Shown piece by piece: positions 44,718 to 53,324 of a DNA stretch of 64,000 nt (its first letter is position 1; each line of letters starts with the position of its first letter). Under the pieces are notes generated by a model. It was not told the origin of the DNA, searched no databases, and was given only the letters and a program-made list of their open reading frames with translations. The DNA is from Streptomyces hundungensis (GTDB lineage Bacteria > Actinomycetota > Actinomycetes > Streptomycetales > Streptomycetaceae). Position numbers and translations under genes: made by a program. The stretch covers positions 7,192,001 to 7,256,000 of the forward strand of contig NZ_CP032698.1 in the NCBI RefSeq assembly GCF_003627815.1, written 5' to 3'.

Positions 44718-45743
44718 CTAGAGGACGCACTCCGCTTCGGCGTACCGCTCGGCCGGGACGGTCTTCAAGGTGGCCGTCGCCTCGGCGAGCGGAACCATCA
44801 CGATGTCGGTGCCGCGCAGCGCGGTCAGCATCCCGAACTCGCCGCGGTGGGCGGCCTCCACCGCGTGCCAGCCGAACCGGGTGGCGAGCACGCGGTCGTA
44901 CGCGGTCGGCGTGCCACCGCGCTGGACGTGCCCGAGGATGACCGGCCGGGCCTCCTTGCCGAGGCGCTGCTCCAGCTCGATGGAGAGCTGCCGGGCGACG
45001 CCTGCGAAGCGCTCGTGGCCGTAGACGTCGGTGCCGCCCACGTCGAACTGCATCGAGCCCTCACGCGGCTTGGCGCCCTCGGCGACGACCACGATCGCGA
45101 ACTTCTTGCCCGCCGAGAACCGCCGGCCGACCAGCTCGGTCAGCTCGTCGATGTCGAAGGGACGCTCGGGCACCACGATGGCGTGGGCGCCGGCGGCCAT
45201 GCCGGAGTGCAGCGCGATCCAGCCGGTGTGACGGCCCATGACCTCGACGATCAGCACGCGCTGGTGCGACTCGGCGGTGGTCTTCAGCCGGTCGAGCGCG
45301 TCGGTGGCCACGCCCACGGCGGTGTCGAAGCCGAAGGTGACATCCGTCGAGGCGATGTCGTTGTCGATCGTCTTGGGCACGCCGACGATCGGAAGGCCCG
45401 CGTCCGACAGGAGCGTCGCGGCCTTCAGGGTGCCCTCGCCGCCGATCGGGATGATCGCGTCGAGGCCGAGCTCCGCGACATGTCCCTTGGCGCGCTCCAC
45501 ACCGTCGCGCAAGTGCGCGGGCTGTACGCGGGAGGAGCCGAGGATGGTGCCACCACGGGCCAGGATGCCGCCGACCGCGTCGAGGTCGAGCTTGCGGTAG
45601 TCGGCTTCGAGCAGGCCCTTCCAGCCGTCGTGGAAGCCGATGACCTCGTCGCCGTGGTCGACCACCGCGCGGTGCACGACGGATCGGATGACGGCGTTCA
45701 GGCCGGGGCAGTCGCCGCCGGAGGTGAGCACACCAATTCGCAT
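44718..45743 (-). CDS. pfkA: 6-phosphofructokinase (ATP-dependent, group III)
   Basis: A 341-aa phosphofructokinase. Motifs are LTSGGDCPGLNAVIR, IPIGGEGTLKAA and VPKTIDNDIASTD, then EVMGRHTGWIAL. The GGEGT loop and Gly pattern fit the ATP-using actinobacterial group rather than the PPi-dependent enzymes. I chose the ATG at 45743 (MRIGVLTSGGDC); a longer open frame upstream is not supported. It commits fructose-6-phosphate to glycolysis. Streptomyces usually has several paralogues. Confidence 0.94.
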   Translation of the reverse strand: MRIGVLTSGGDCPGLNAVIRSVVHRAVVDHGDEVIGFHDGWKGLLEADYRKLDLDAVGGILARGGTILGSSRVQPAHLRDGVERAKGHVAELGLDAIIPIGGEGTLKAATLLSDAGLPIVGVPKTIDNDIASTDVTFGFDTAVGVATDALDRLKTTAESHQRVLIVEVMGRHTGWIALHSGMAAGAHAIVVPERPFDIDELTELVGRRFSAGKKFAIVVVAEGAKPREGSMQFDVGGTDVYGHERFAGVARQLSIELEQRLGKEARPVILGHVQRGGTPTAYDRVLATRFGWHAVEAAHRGEFGMLTALRGTDIVMVPLAEATATLKTVPAERYAEAECVL

Positions 45744-45860
45744 TGCCCGGAGAACCTTTGCAACGTGGGCCGACGACCGGACCACGTCGTCCGGCTGGAT
45801 CCCCGTCACCCTACCGGCGCAAGGTGACGGGGGCCGAATCGGAGGTCCGACTGATGGACG

Positions 45861-45876
45861 TCGTACGAACGTACGA
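45861..45876. promoter_or_regulatory. Inverted repeat upstream of pfkA
   Basis: TCGTACG-AA-CGTACGA is a perfect 7-bp inverted repeat, 118 bp before the pfkA start and 29 bp after the gatD stop. It may be an operator of pfkA or a structure ending gatD transcription. Confidence 0.35.
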
Positions 45877-45904
45877 AGCGGACCGGGCGGGCCGCGCCGT
45901 GCGG

Positions 45905-46633
45905 TTACGCGGGCGCGGTCGCCGACGCGATGCGCTCCGCGCGCAGCGCCTCGTACCACCGGTCGTCGGTCGGCGGCAGCGCGTTCACGTCGAGGGCCAG
46001 CTTCAGGAGCATGTCCGCGATCTGCGGATTGCGCGCGAGGACCGGGCCGTGCATGTACGTGCCGAAGACGGTGTCGTTGTACGCGCCCTCGGTGCCGTCC
46101 CCGGTGCCGTTGCCCTTGCCCATGCGCACCCGGGCGAACGGGCGGGCGGTCGGGCCGAGGTGGGTGACGCCCTGGTGGTTCTCGAAACCGGTCAGCTGGG
46201 GCAGCCCGAGGCGCTCGTCGATGTCGCCGAGCACGTCGCCGACGCAGCGCTCGCCCTCGCCGCGGGTCGAGATCACGTCGAGCAGGCCGAGGCCCTCCTG
46301 GCGCTCGCCGACGTCGTTGATGAACTCGTGCCCGAGGATCTGGTACCCGGCGCAGACCGAGAAGATGATCGCGCCGTTGGAGGCGGCGCGGCTCAGACCG
46401 GTGTCGCGGCGCAGCCGCTCGGCCGCGAGCCGCTGCGGCCGGTCCTCGCCGCCGCCGATGAGGTAGATGTCACCGGAGGTCGGGATCGGCTGGTCGCTGC
46501 GGACGTCGAGCCGGTGCACGTCCAGACCGCGCTGGCGCGCCCGGCGCTCCACGACCAGGGCGTTCCCCTGGTCGCCGTAGGTGCTCAGCAGGTCGGGGTA
46601 GACCCACACGAGGCGCAGGCTGTTGTCTGCCAT
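45905..46633 (-). CDS. gatD: Lipid II isoglutaminyl synthase, glutaminase subunit
   Basis: A 242-aa class I glutamine amidotransferase of the CobB/CobQ-like family. The nucleophile Cys is in IIFSVCAGYQILG and the catalytic His in TGFENHQG, with a further conserved His in YMHGPVLARNP. GatD releases ammonia from glutamine and passes it to MurT, which amidates D-Glu of lipid II. It follows murT by 25 bp on the same strand. Confidence 0.93.
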   Translation of the reverse strand: MADNSLRLVWVYPDLLSTYGDQGNALVVERRARQRGLDVHRLDVRSDQPIPTSGDIYLIGGGEDRPQRLAAERLRRDTGLSRAASNGAIIFSVCAGYQILGHEFINDVGERQEGLGLLDVISTRGEGERCVGDVLGDIDERLGLPQLTGFENHQGVTHLGPTARPFARVRMGKGNGTGDGTEGAYNDTVFGTYMHGPVLARNPQIADMLLKLALDVNALPPTDDRWYEALRAERIASATAPA

Positions 46634-46658
46634 GTCGCTTGCTTGCTCCTTGCTGGGG

Positions 46659-47906
46659 TCAGTTGCCGACGACGCGGCGGACGTCCTGGAAAGCGGTGTA
46701 GTTGGCGATCAGCTCGATCCGCCCGGGCGGCGCCAGCTGGGTGCACTCCTCCAGGCTCTCGCAGACCCGGAAGTTCAGGTTCGCGACCTCCAGACGCACC
46801 GCGAGGTCCAGCTTGCGGTCGCCGATCACGAAGATCGGGTGACCCGCGAGCCGGGTGTAGTCGACGTCCCACAGCCAGGAGGTGTCCGTGCCGTCCGCGC
46901 CCCGGGCGTTGACGGACAGGACGACCGGCGTGGGCGGCGGGTCGATGAGGGAAAACGTTTCGAGCCAGCCCGCCGGGTTCTTCGCGAGCAGCAGCCGCAG
47001 CTCCCGGCCCTGGAAGGTGACGACGTCATAGCGGCCGGCCACCGCCTGCACCTGGTACATGCGTTCCAGGGCGACCTGCGGCGGCACCCCGAACACCGCG
47101 GCGACCGCGGCGGAGGTGGCGGCGTTGGCCTTGTTGGCGCGGCCGGGAAGCTGGAGGTGGATCGGCCAGGCCGAGCCGTGCGGGTCCAGTACGTAGTCGC
47201 CGTTGAGGACCCAACTCGGCGCCGGGCGGCGGAAACCGCACTCGCCGCAGAACCAGTCGTCGCCGGGCCGCTGCATCACACCGCCGCAGGCGGGGCACGA
47301 CCAGGCGTCGTCCTTCCACTCCTGACCGGCCGCCACCCACACCACATTGGGGGAGGAGGACGCGGCCCACACCACCAGCGGGTCGTCCGCGTTGGCGATG
47401 ACCACGGCCTTGGTGCCGGACAGGCCCTCGCGCCACTTCTCGGCGAGCATCCGGGTCTCGGCGGCGCGGTCGAGCTGGTCGCGCGAGAGGTTCAGGAGCG
47501 CGATCGCCTTCGGCGTCACATCGCGCGCGACGCCCGCCAGATACTTCTCGTCGACCTCGATCACGCCGTACTTGGCGTCCGAACCGCCGGCGAGCGCCGA
47601 GGTGATGCCGGCCGGCATGTTCGCGCCGAGCGCGTTCGACACCACGGGGCCGCTGGCCCCCAGTGCCTCGGCGATCAGCCGGGTCGTGGTCGTCTTGCCG
47701 TTCGTCGCCGACACCAGGACGACGTCCAGATGAGTGGCGAGCCGCCCGAGCAGATCGGGGTCGAGCTTGAGCGCGACGCGCCCGCCGATCACCGATCCAC
47801 TGCCCCGGCCCGCCGCGCGCGACACCGCCGCGGCGGCCTTGCCCGCGGTCACCGCCAGCTTGGCTCGCGGTGACAGGGGCCCGGCACCTCCAACGTGTCC
47901 TGACAT
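46659..47906 (-). CDS. murT: Lipid II isoglutaminyl synthase, Mur ligase-like subunit
   Basis: A 415-aa Mur-ligase-fold protein. The P-loop is VSATNGKTTTTRLIAEAL, and a Cys4 ribbon (CPACG with CGECG) lies in the middle domain. The C-terminal DUF1727 domain contains WLWDVDYTRL and IANYTAFQDVR. With GatD it makes D-iso-glutamine in the stem peptide, needed for cross-linking. It is divergent from the second deformylase gene. Confidence 0.94.
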   Translation of the reverse strand: MSGHVGGAGPLSPRAKLAVTAGKAAAAVSRAAGRGSGSVIGGRVALKLDPDLLGRLATHLDVVLVSATNGKTTTTRLIAEALGASGPVVSNALGANMPAGITSALAGGSDAKYGVIEVDEKYLAGVARDVTPKAIALLNLSRDQLDRAAETRMLAEKWREGLSGTKAVVIANADDPLVVWAASSSPNVVWVAAGQEWKDDAWSCPACGGVMQRPGDDWFCGECGFRRPAPSWVLNGDYVLDPHGSAWPIHLQLPGRANKANAATSAAVAAVFGVPPQVALERMYQVQAVAGRYDVVTFQGRELRLLLAKNPAGWLETFSLIDPPPTPVVLSVNARGADGTDTSWLWDVDYTRLAGHPIFVIGDRKLDLAVRLEVANLNFRVCESLEECTQLAPPGRIELIANYTAFQDVRRVVGN

Positions 47907-48023
47907 CGTCCTTGATCCTCCTTGCGCCTGGGTCGGGTGTCAGCCTATCGAGATCCGGTCAGCGCCCCGAACCGCGCCACCATCCGAAATGGCTTCGGCT
48001 CCTGGGAACGTACTCTTGCGGCC

Positions 48024-48584
48024 ATGCGCCACCGTCCCATTCCCGGCAGTTCCGGCTCCGTACGAGAGATGAGTCTCCTCGGCGACCGCTCGCTGCACGC
48101 CCCCTGCGAGCCCGTCACGGACTTCGGTCCCGCGCTGCACCGACTCGTCGAGGACATGTTCGCCACGATGTACGCGGCCGACGGGGTCGGCCTGGCGGCC
48201 AACCAGATCGGTGTCGCCCAGCGGGTGTTCGTGTACGACTGCCCCGACGACGAGGACGTACGGCACCTGGGGTACGTCGTCAACCCCCGCCTTGTGGAGG
48301 CGGGCGGCGTCGAGGTGCGCGGGCCCGAGGGCTGTCTGTCGCTGCCGGGCCTCGAGGCGCCGACCTCGCGGTTCGACCGAGCGGTGGTGGAGGGGGCGGA
48401 CCTTTCCGGCGCGGCCGTGCGGGTCGAGGGTACGGGGTTCTTCGCGCGGTGCCTTCAGCATGAGTGCGATCACCTCGACGGGGTGGTGTACGCGGACCGG
48501 GTCACGGGTTGGGCCAAGTCCCGCCTGCGACGCGCGATCCGAAAGTCTCCCTGGGGCTCCGCCCCAGACCCCGTTCGCGCCTGA
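48024..48584 (+). CDS. def: Peptide deformylase (second copy) with repeat-derived tail
   Basis: A 186-aa deformylase. GVGLAANQIG, EGCLSLPGLE and QHECDHLDG are intact, so it should be active. I chose the ATG at 48024 (MRHRPIPGSSGS); the longer frame runs into the murT promoter. The last codons, giving GSAPDPVRA, and the TGA stop lie within a type A repeat that begins at 48551. The original stop was therefore probably lost to repeat insertion. The other copy is at 16853-17500. Confidence 0.9.
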   Translation: MRHRPIPGSSGSVREMSLLGDRSLHAPCEPVTDFGPALHRLVEDMFATMYAADGVGLAANQIGVAQRVFVYDCPDDEDVRHLGYVVNPRLVEAGGVEVRGPEGCLSLPGLEAPTSRFDRAVVEGADLSGAAVRVEGTGFFARCLQHECDHLDGVVYADRVTGWAKSRLRRAIRKSPWGSAPDPVRA

Positions 48585-48740
48585 ACGGCGCTCGTCCTCA
48601 ATCGCCGGACGGGCTGAAGGTGCCCCAGCACCGAGTAGTCAGGGGCGCGGGGAACTGCGCGCCCAGCCACCCACGGTCCGCAGGATCGAGAGGGTTTAGG
48701 GGCGCGGGGAACTGCGCGCCCAGCCACTCACGGTCTGCGG
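48551..48740 (+). repeat. Composite type A plus two type B repeats
   Basis: A type A element (48551-48617) is followed by two type B elements (48641-48682 and 48698-48740) that share AGGGGCGCGGGGAACTGCGC and a CAGCCACNCACGGTC block. The first 34 bases of the A element are translated as the end of the deformylase. The B copies lie just beyond the TetR stop, in the convergent gap. Confidence 0.9.
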
Positions 48741-48785
48741 ACGACGTACTCCGCCGGAGGCTTTCGGGAAGGGGTGGGGTGGGGA

Positions 48786-49439
48786 TCAGAACCCCGGGCC
48801 GTCCACGCGGTCGGCCGCCGCCGCGAGCCGGCCCCACAGCAGGTCGGCGAGGGCCCGCACCAACTCCGCGCGGGAGCAGGGGCGTTCACCCAGCCACCAG
48901 TCGCCCGCCGCGTGCATCATGCCGACGATCCCGTGCCCCCAGACCCGGGCCAACACGTCACTGCCCGGCCCGAGGTCGATCCGCTCGGCTATGACGACGC
49001 CGAGGTCCTCGCCCATGCGGCGCAGCAGCGGCGCCGAGTGGCGGCCCACGTCGAAGCCCTGCTCGGACTCGGGCGCCGGGGCGTCCTCGGCGGGGTGCAT
49101 CAGGAAGCGGTAGACCTGGGGCCGCGCCTCGATGGCCGCGAGATAGGTGTCCAGGGTCGCCTCGACCCGCTCGCGACGCTCGGCCGGGGCGTCGAGCGCG
49201 GCCCGCAGCGCGGAGAGCAGGGCGTCGGTGTGCCGCTTGGCGAGCGCCCGGTAGAGGCCGCCCTTGTCGCCGAAGTGGCGGTAGAGGATCGGCTTGGTGA
49301 TGCCCGCCTCCGCCGCGATCGCGTTCATCGACGCCTTGGGGCCGTCCCGTAGCACCACCCTGTCCGCCGCCTCCAGCAGTTCGCGCCGCCGGCGCTCCGC
49401 CGCCGTTCGCTGCTGTTCGGCCTGCTGCGTGGTCTCCAT
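48786..49439 (-). CDS. TetR family transcriptional regulator (fatty acid type)
   Basis: A 217-aa repressor. The N-terminal helix-turn-helix is AIAAEAGITKPILYRHFGDKG, as in FadR/KstR-like TetR proteins. The C-terminal ligand domain ends LVRALADLLWGRLAAAADRV. I chose the ATG at 49439 (METTQQAEQQ), preceded by GGGGAGAAG. It is divergent from an acyl-CoA dehydrogenase gene, and a perfect palindrome lies in the promoter between them. It probably senses an acyl-CoA. Confidence 0.9.
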   Translation of the reverse strand: METTQQAEQQRTAAERRRRELLEAADRVVLRDGPKASMNAIAAEAGITKPILYRHFGDKGGLYRALAKRHTDALLSALRAALDAPAERRERVEATLDTYLAAIEARPQVYRFLMHPAEDAPAPESEQGFDVGRHSAPLLRRMGEDLGVVIAERIDLGPGSDVLARVWGHGIVGMMHAAGDWWLGERPCSRAELVRALADLLWGRLAAAADRVDGPGF

Positions 49440-49547
49440 GGGTCTCTTCTCCCCGCCCGTACTGCGTCTTCCGTGGGTTCCCGCTGTCGAAAGCCTTGCG
49501 CAACGTAACACTCCGCCCGCCCGTGCTGCTGCCCGGCGGGTGGCTGG

Positions 49548-49587
49548 TTGACAGGGGCTACCCGTCGGTAACAGACTGCTGTTACCG
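49548..49587 (+). promoter_or_regulatory. Promoter and TetR operator before the acyl-CoA dehydrogenase
   Basis: TTGACA at 49548-49553 is a good -35. The perfect inverted repeat CGGTAACAG-N4-CTGTTACCG spans 49566-49587 and covers the -10 region. Repression by the divergent TetR protein is the simplest reading. Confidence 0.65.
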
Positions 49588-49616
49588 CAAGTAACGCATG
49601 AAGTGGTGGAGGGGTC

Positions 49617-50846
49617 ATGGCCGAGTTCACAATGGATCTCAACGACGACCAGAAGCAGGTCCGGGACTGGCTGCACGGCTTCGCCAAGGACGTGATCCGC
49701 CCCGCCGCCGCCGAGTGGGACGAGCGTGAGGAGACGCCCTGGCCGGTGATCCAGGAAGCCGCCAAGGTCGGAATCTACTCCCTCGACTTCTATGCGCAGC
49801 AGTTCTTCGACCCGACCGGTCTCGGCATCCCGGTCGCCATGGAGGAGCTGTTCTGGGGTGACGCGGGCATCGCCCTCTCCATCGTCGGCACCGGTCTCGC
49901 CGCCGTCGGCGTCCTCGCCAACGGCACCGAGGAGCAGATCGGGACCTGGATCCCCCAGATGTACGGCGATGTGACCGACGTCAAGGTCGCCGCCTTCTGC
50001 TCCTCCGAGCCGGACGCCGGCTCCGACGTCGCCTCGATGCGTACCAAGGCCGTGTACGACGAGGCCAAGGACGAGTGGGTCCTGAACGGCACCAAGACCT
50101 GGGCCACCAACGGCGGCATCGCCAACGTCCATGTCGTCGTGGCGGTCGTCGACCCCGAGCTCGGCTCCAAGGGCCACGCCTCCTTCATCGTGCCGCCGAA
50201 CACCCCGGGCCTGACCCAGGGCCAGAAGTTCAAGAAGCACGGCATCCGCGCCTCGCACACCGCCGAGGTCGTCCTGGAGGACGTCCGCGTTCCCGGCCAC
50301 TGCCTGCTCGGCGGCAAGGAGAAGCTCGACGAGCGCCTGGCCCGCTCCCGTGAGAAGGCGAAGGCGGGCGGCGGCGAGCGCGTCAAGAACGCCGCGATGG
50401 CCACCTTCGAGGCCTCCCGCCCGGCCGTCGGCGCGATGGCCGTCGGCACCGCGCGGGCCGCGTACGACTACGCCCTCGACTACGCCAAGACCCGCGAGCA
50501 GTTCGGCCGGCCCATCATCGACAACCAGGGCATCGCCTTCCAACTCGCCGACATGCGCACCCAGATCGACGCCGCCCGGCTCCTGGTGTGGCGCGCCTCC
50601 TGGATGGCGACCACGGGCAAGAAGTTCGAGTCCGCCGAGGGCTCGATGTCCAAGCTGTACGCGAGCGAGACCGCGAAGAAGGTCACCGGGCAGGCGATCC
50701 AGATCCTCGGCGGCAACGGCTACACCCGCGAGTACCCGGTGGAGCGCATGCACCGGGATGCTGCCATCTACACCATTTTCGAAGGCACCAGCGAGATCCA
50801 GCGCCTCGTCATCGCCCGCACCCTGTCGGGCATGCCGATCCGCTAG
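49617..50846 (+). CDS. Acyl-CoA dehydrogenase
   Basis: A 409-aa flavoprotein catalysing the first oxidation of beta-oxidation. Motifs are [17 protein letters not shown] (FAD and substrate contact), [37 protein letters not shown] and the C-terminal [15 protein letters not shown]. The catalytic Glu is probably the one in YTIFEGTSE, as in medium-chain enzymes. GGAGGGG precedes the ATG. It is divergent from its likely TetR repressor. Confidence 0.95.
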   Translation: MAEFTMDLNDDQKQVRDWLHGFAKDVIRPAAAEWDEREETPWPVIQEAAKVGIYSLDFYAQQFFDPTGLGIPVAMEELFWGDAGIALSIVGTGLAAVGVLANGTEEQIGTWIPQMYGDVTDVKVAAFCSSEPDAGSDVASMRTKAVYDEAKDEWVLNGTKTWATNGGIANVHVVVAVVDPELGSKGHASFIVPPNTPGLTQGQKFKKHGIRASHTAEVVLEDVRVPGHCLLGGKEKLDERLARSREKAKAGGGERVKNAAMATFEASRPAVGAMAVGTARAAYDYALDYAKTREQFGRPIIDNQGIAFQLADMRTQIDAARLLVWRASWMATTGKKFESAEGSMSKLYASETAKKVTGQAIQILGGNGYTREYPVERMHRDAAIYTIFEGTSEIQRLVIARTLSGMPIR

Positions 50847-50994
50847 GCGCGCAGCCCGAAGGCCTGCCCGCGAGCCGCCCCGGCGGACCCGTTCTGCCCT
50901 GGCGGCCCCGCAACAGTGCCCTTGCGTACCTGGCCCCGGAGCGTCTTCACCGCGTATGCAGAAAGGGATGTTTTCCAGCGCAGGAAGAGGCTCC

Positions 50995-52743
50995 GTGCAC
51001 GACCATGACGATGCCAGAAGGGTCGACGCCGCCCACGGGCGCGGCCCGGCGGACAAGCCCGCGGCCAAGGGTGCCGCACCGCCGCAGGGCCTGCGCGCAC
51101 TACAGCACTCCGCCGGGAACGCGGCCGTTCTGCAACTGCTCCGCCAGGCCGGTCACACGGGGGAGCGGGACGAGCACCAGCACGGTGCCGGCTGCGGCCA
51201 CCCGGCCCAGCAGCCCGCGGTGCAGCGGTCCGCCGTGCACGACGTCCTGCGCGGCAGCGGCCGCCCCCTGGACGAGGCGACCCGGGGCGACATGGAGGCG
51301 CGGCTCGGCGCGGACTTCTCCGACGTACGCATCCACAACGACGCCGCCGCCAAGGCCTCGGCCGCCGAGGTCGGCGCCCGCGCCTACACCTCGGGCAGCC
51401 ATGTCGTCATCGGCGACGGCGGGGCCGACAAGCACACGCTGGCCCACGAGTTGACGCATGTCATCCAGCAGCGCCAGGGCCCCGTCGCGGGGACCGACAA
51501 CGGCTCGGGGCTCAAGGTCTCCGACCCCTCCGACCGGTTCGAGCGCGAGGCGGAGGCCAACGCCACCCGGGTGATGTCGGGCGGCTCCAGCCGGCAGTCC
51601 GCGCCCCCGGCCGCCGACTCCGGCGCCGACCGGTCGGCTCCGGTCCAGAGCGCCCCCGCCCAGCCGGCGGTGCAACGCGCCATCACGGTCACCCTCGACG
51701 GATACGCGAGCGCCAAGAACGTCGCGGACAAGAACGACCTGACGCGGCAACAGATCGGCGAGTACTACCGGATGGTCGTCGTGGACGACTACCAACTGGC
51801 CGTCGCGTACGCCCAGGACGGCGGCAAGCGGCTCAAGGGCCTGGCGAAGGCGCTGCGAACTCCCACCGGAAACGGGGCAGTTGAGCTGGACGCCCTCGTC
51901 GCGGCGATCCAGGACGTCATCGCCACCGATGTGCCCGCGGAGCTGCGGGCCAACAAGAACACCCGGTACGCGGTGGAGCCCCAGGGCGGCTACCAGCACC
52001 AGAGCCTGCCCGGCGGCAAGGAGGGCGTCTGGGCGAACGACGACGAGATGTGGGACGAATTCGGCCAGGGGCTCGGAGAGCGGGCCCAGGAGGCGCAGGA
52101 GACCACCGGCCGCACCGGCAACGACCCCCTCAAGCAGCTGACCTGGGGCATGGCCAAGGAGCTGTTGCCCCGGCCGCTGACGAACCTGATCTTCGACGTG
52201 CGGTTCCAGCTGGAGAGCGGCACCCTGCTCGACGAGCGGACACCGGACCAGCTCACCCGCAGGGACGCGACGCCGAACGAGCCGGGCACGCTCAGGAGTT
52301 GGCACCAGGACGACTCGGGCCGACTGCCCTCCACCGGCGCAGACCACTCCGGCGGCCCCGAGGCCTTCCGCGCCCAGGTCCCGGCGGAGAGCCAGGGCCT
52401 GCACGACCACTACCGCGCCCACTCCCAGGCGGGCACGGGGTCCTCGACCCTGAACGCCGCCGGGTTCCCCCGTGGCTTCGCCGAGTACACGGGAACCGGC
52501 TCCAACTCCGAGCACAACACCAAGGTCGTCCTCGACTACATACAGAAGCGCGTCTATCTGACGCTGACGCACTACCAGTACTGGGGCCTGGTCGTCGCCA
52601 ACGGGCGCACCTACTTCGTGCCCTCCGGCACCCAGGACGTGGTCCATGCCGACGGCGGCATCCGCACCGGGATGCAGCGCCAGCGCATCGCCGCGGGGAC
52701 GCCGTACCGCCTCATGAGCCCCTGGGTGCAGATCCTGGCGTGA
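50995..52743 (+). CDS. DUF4157 protein, candidate contractile-injection effector
   Basis: A 582-aa protein. Residues 1-75 are His- and Gly-rich and include LRALQHSAGNAAV, a common lead-in to this family. Residues 89-163 are a DUF4157 domain (FSDVRIHNDAAAKASAAEVG; LAHELTHVIQQRQ, with HELTH at 151-155), followed by FEREAEANATRV. Residues 229-582 match no domain that I recognise. DUF4157 is a hallmark of cargo loaded into extracellular contractile injection systems. I chose the GTG at 50995 because AGGAAGAGG lies 5 nt upstream; an ATG at 50956 is weaker. No injection-system genes are adjacent. Confidence 0.86.
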   Translation: MHDHDDARRVDAAHGRGPADKPAAKGAAPPQGLRALQHSAGNAAVLQLLRQAGHTGERDEHQHGAGCGHPAQQPAVQRSAVHDVLRGSGRPLDEATRGDMEARLGADFSDVRIHNDAAAKASAAEVGARAYTSGSHVVIGDGGADKHTLAHELTHVIQQRQGPVAGTDNGSGLKVSDPSDRFEREAEANATRVMSGGSSRQSAPPAADSGADRSAPVQSAPAQPAVQRAITVTLDGYASAKNVADKNDLTRQQIGEYYRMVVVDDYQLAVAYAQDGGKRLKGLAKALRTPTGNGAVELDALVAAIQDVIATDVPAELRANKNTRYAVEPQGGYQHQSLPGGKEGVWANDDEMWDEFGQGLGERAQEAQETTGRTGNDPLKQLTWGMAKELLPRPLTNLIFDVRFQLESGTLLDERTPDQLTRRDATPNEPGTLRSWHQDDSGRLPSTGADHSGGPEAFRAQVPAESQGLHDHYRAHSQAGTGSSTLNAAGFPRGFAEYTGTGSNSEHNTKVVLDYIQKRVYLTLTHYQYWGLVVANGRTYFVPSGTQDVVHADGGIRTGMQRQRIAAGTPYRLMSPWVQILA

Positions 52744-52753
52744 GACGCGGCGA

Positions 52754-52785
52754 GGCGCTCCGTCCTCGGGTGAGGGCGGAGCGCC
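52754..52785. terminator. Bidirectional hairpin between the DUF4157 and gpx genes
   Basis: GGCGCTCCG (52754-52762) pairs with CGGAGCGCC (52777-52785), and an inner CCTC-GGGT-GAGG extends the stem. It lies in the 60-bp convergent gap. Confidence 0.75.
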
Positions 52786-52803
52786 GTGCTGCCGCGGACC
52801 GGG

Positions 52804-53292
52804 TCAGGCGGGCAGGTTGGCCTCGATGAGCGCCACGACCTCGGGGGCCTCGGGCTCGGTGCGCGGGCGGACGCGGGCCGCCACCTCGCCCTGCGGGGAG
52901 ATCAGGAACTTCTCGAAGTTCCACTGGATGTCGCCGGCCTCACCCTCGGCGTCGGTGGTCTTCGTCAGCTCCGCGTAGAGCGGGTGCCGGTTCTCGCCGT
53001 TCACATCGGTCTTCTCCAGGAGCGGGAAGGTCACGCCGTACGTCGCCGAGCAGAACGTGCCGATCTCCTCGGCGGTGCCGGGCTCCTGGCCGCCGAACTG
53101 GTTGCACGGCACGCCGAGCACGGTCAGGCCGCGCTCGCCGTACTGCTGCTGAAGGCGCTCCAAGCCGGCGTACTGCGGGGTCAGTCCGCACTGGGACGCC
53201 ACATTGACCAGGAGCACGGCCCGGCCCTTGTACTCGGCGAGCGAGGTCGCCTGGCCGGTCAGGGTGCGCAGCGGAATGTCGTACAGGCTCAT
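52804..53292 (-). CDS. Glutathione peroxidase family protein (thiol peroxidase)
   Basis: A 162-aa peroxidase. The peroxidatic Cys is in NVASQCGLTPQY, the Gln in VPCNQFGGQEPG and the Trp-Asn in IQWNFEKFL, forming the usual catalytic tetrad with Cys in place of selenocysteine. Actinobacteria lack glutathione, so thioredoxin is the more likely reductant. Its ATG at 53292 lies 32 bp after the TesB stop on the same strand. Confidence 0.93.
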   Translation of the reverse strand: MSLYDIPLRTLTGQATSLAEYKGRAVLLVNVASQCGLTPQYAGLERLQQQYGERGLTVLGVPCNQFGGQEPGTAEEIGTFCSATYGVTFPLLEKTDVNGENRHPLYAELTKTTDAEGEAGDIQWNFEKFLISPQGEVAARVRPRTEPEAPEVVALIEANLPA

Positions 53293-53324
53293 TCGGTAAC
53301 TCCTTCTGGAAAAAGGTGAGTTGA

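Noticed and set aside
41088..45827. Plus-strand open frame of about 1,580 codons
   Set aside because: It is a shifted frame of the PL8 lyase followed by antisense of ctaG and pfkA, with Arg/Pro-rich content and no domain.
50350..50994. Longer N-terminus for the DUF4157 protein
   Set aside because: This part of the frame overlaps the acyl-CoA dehydrogenase in another frame and lacks similarity; a strong ribosome binding site supports GTG at 50995.
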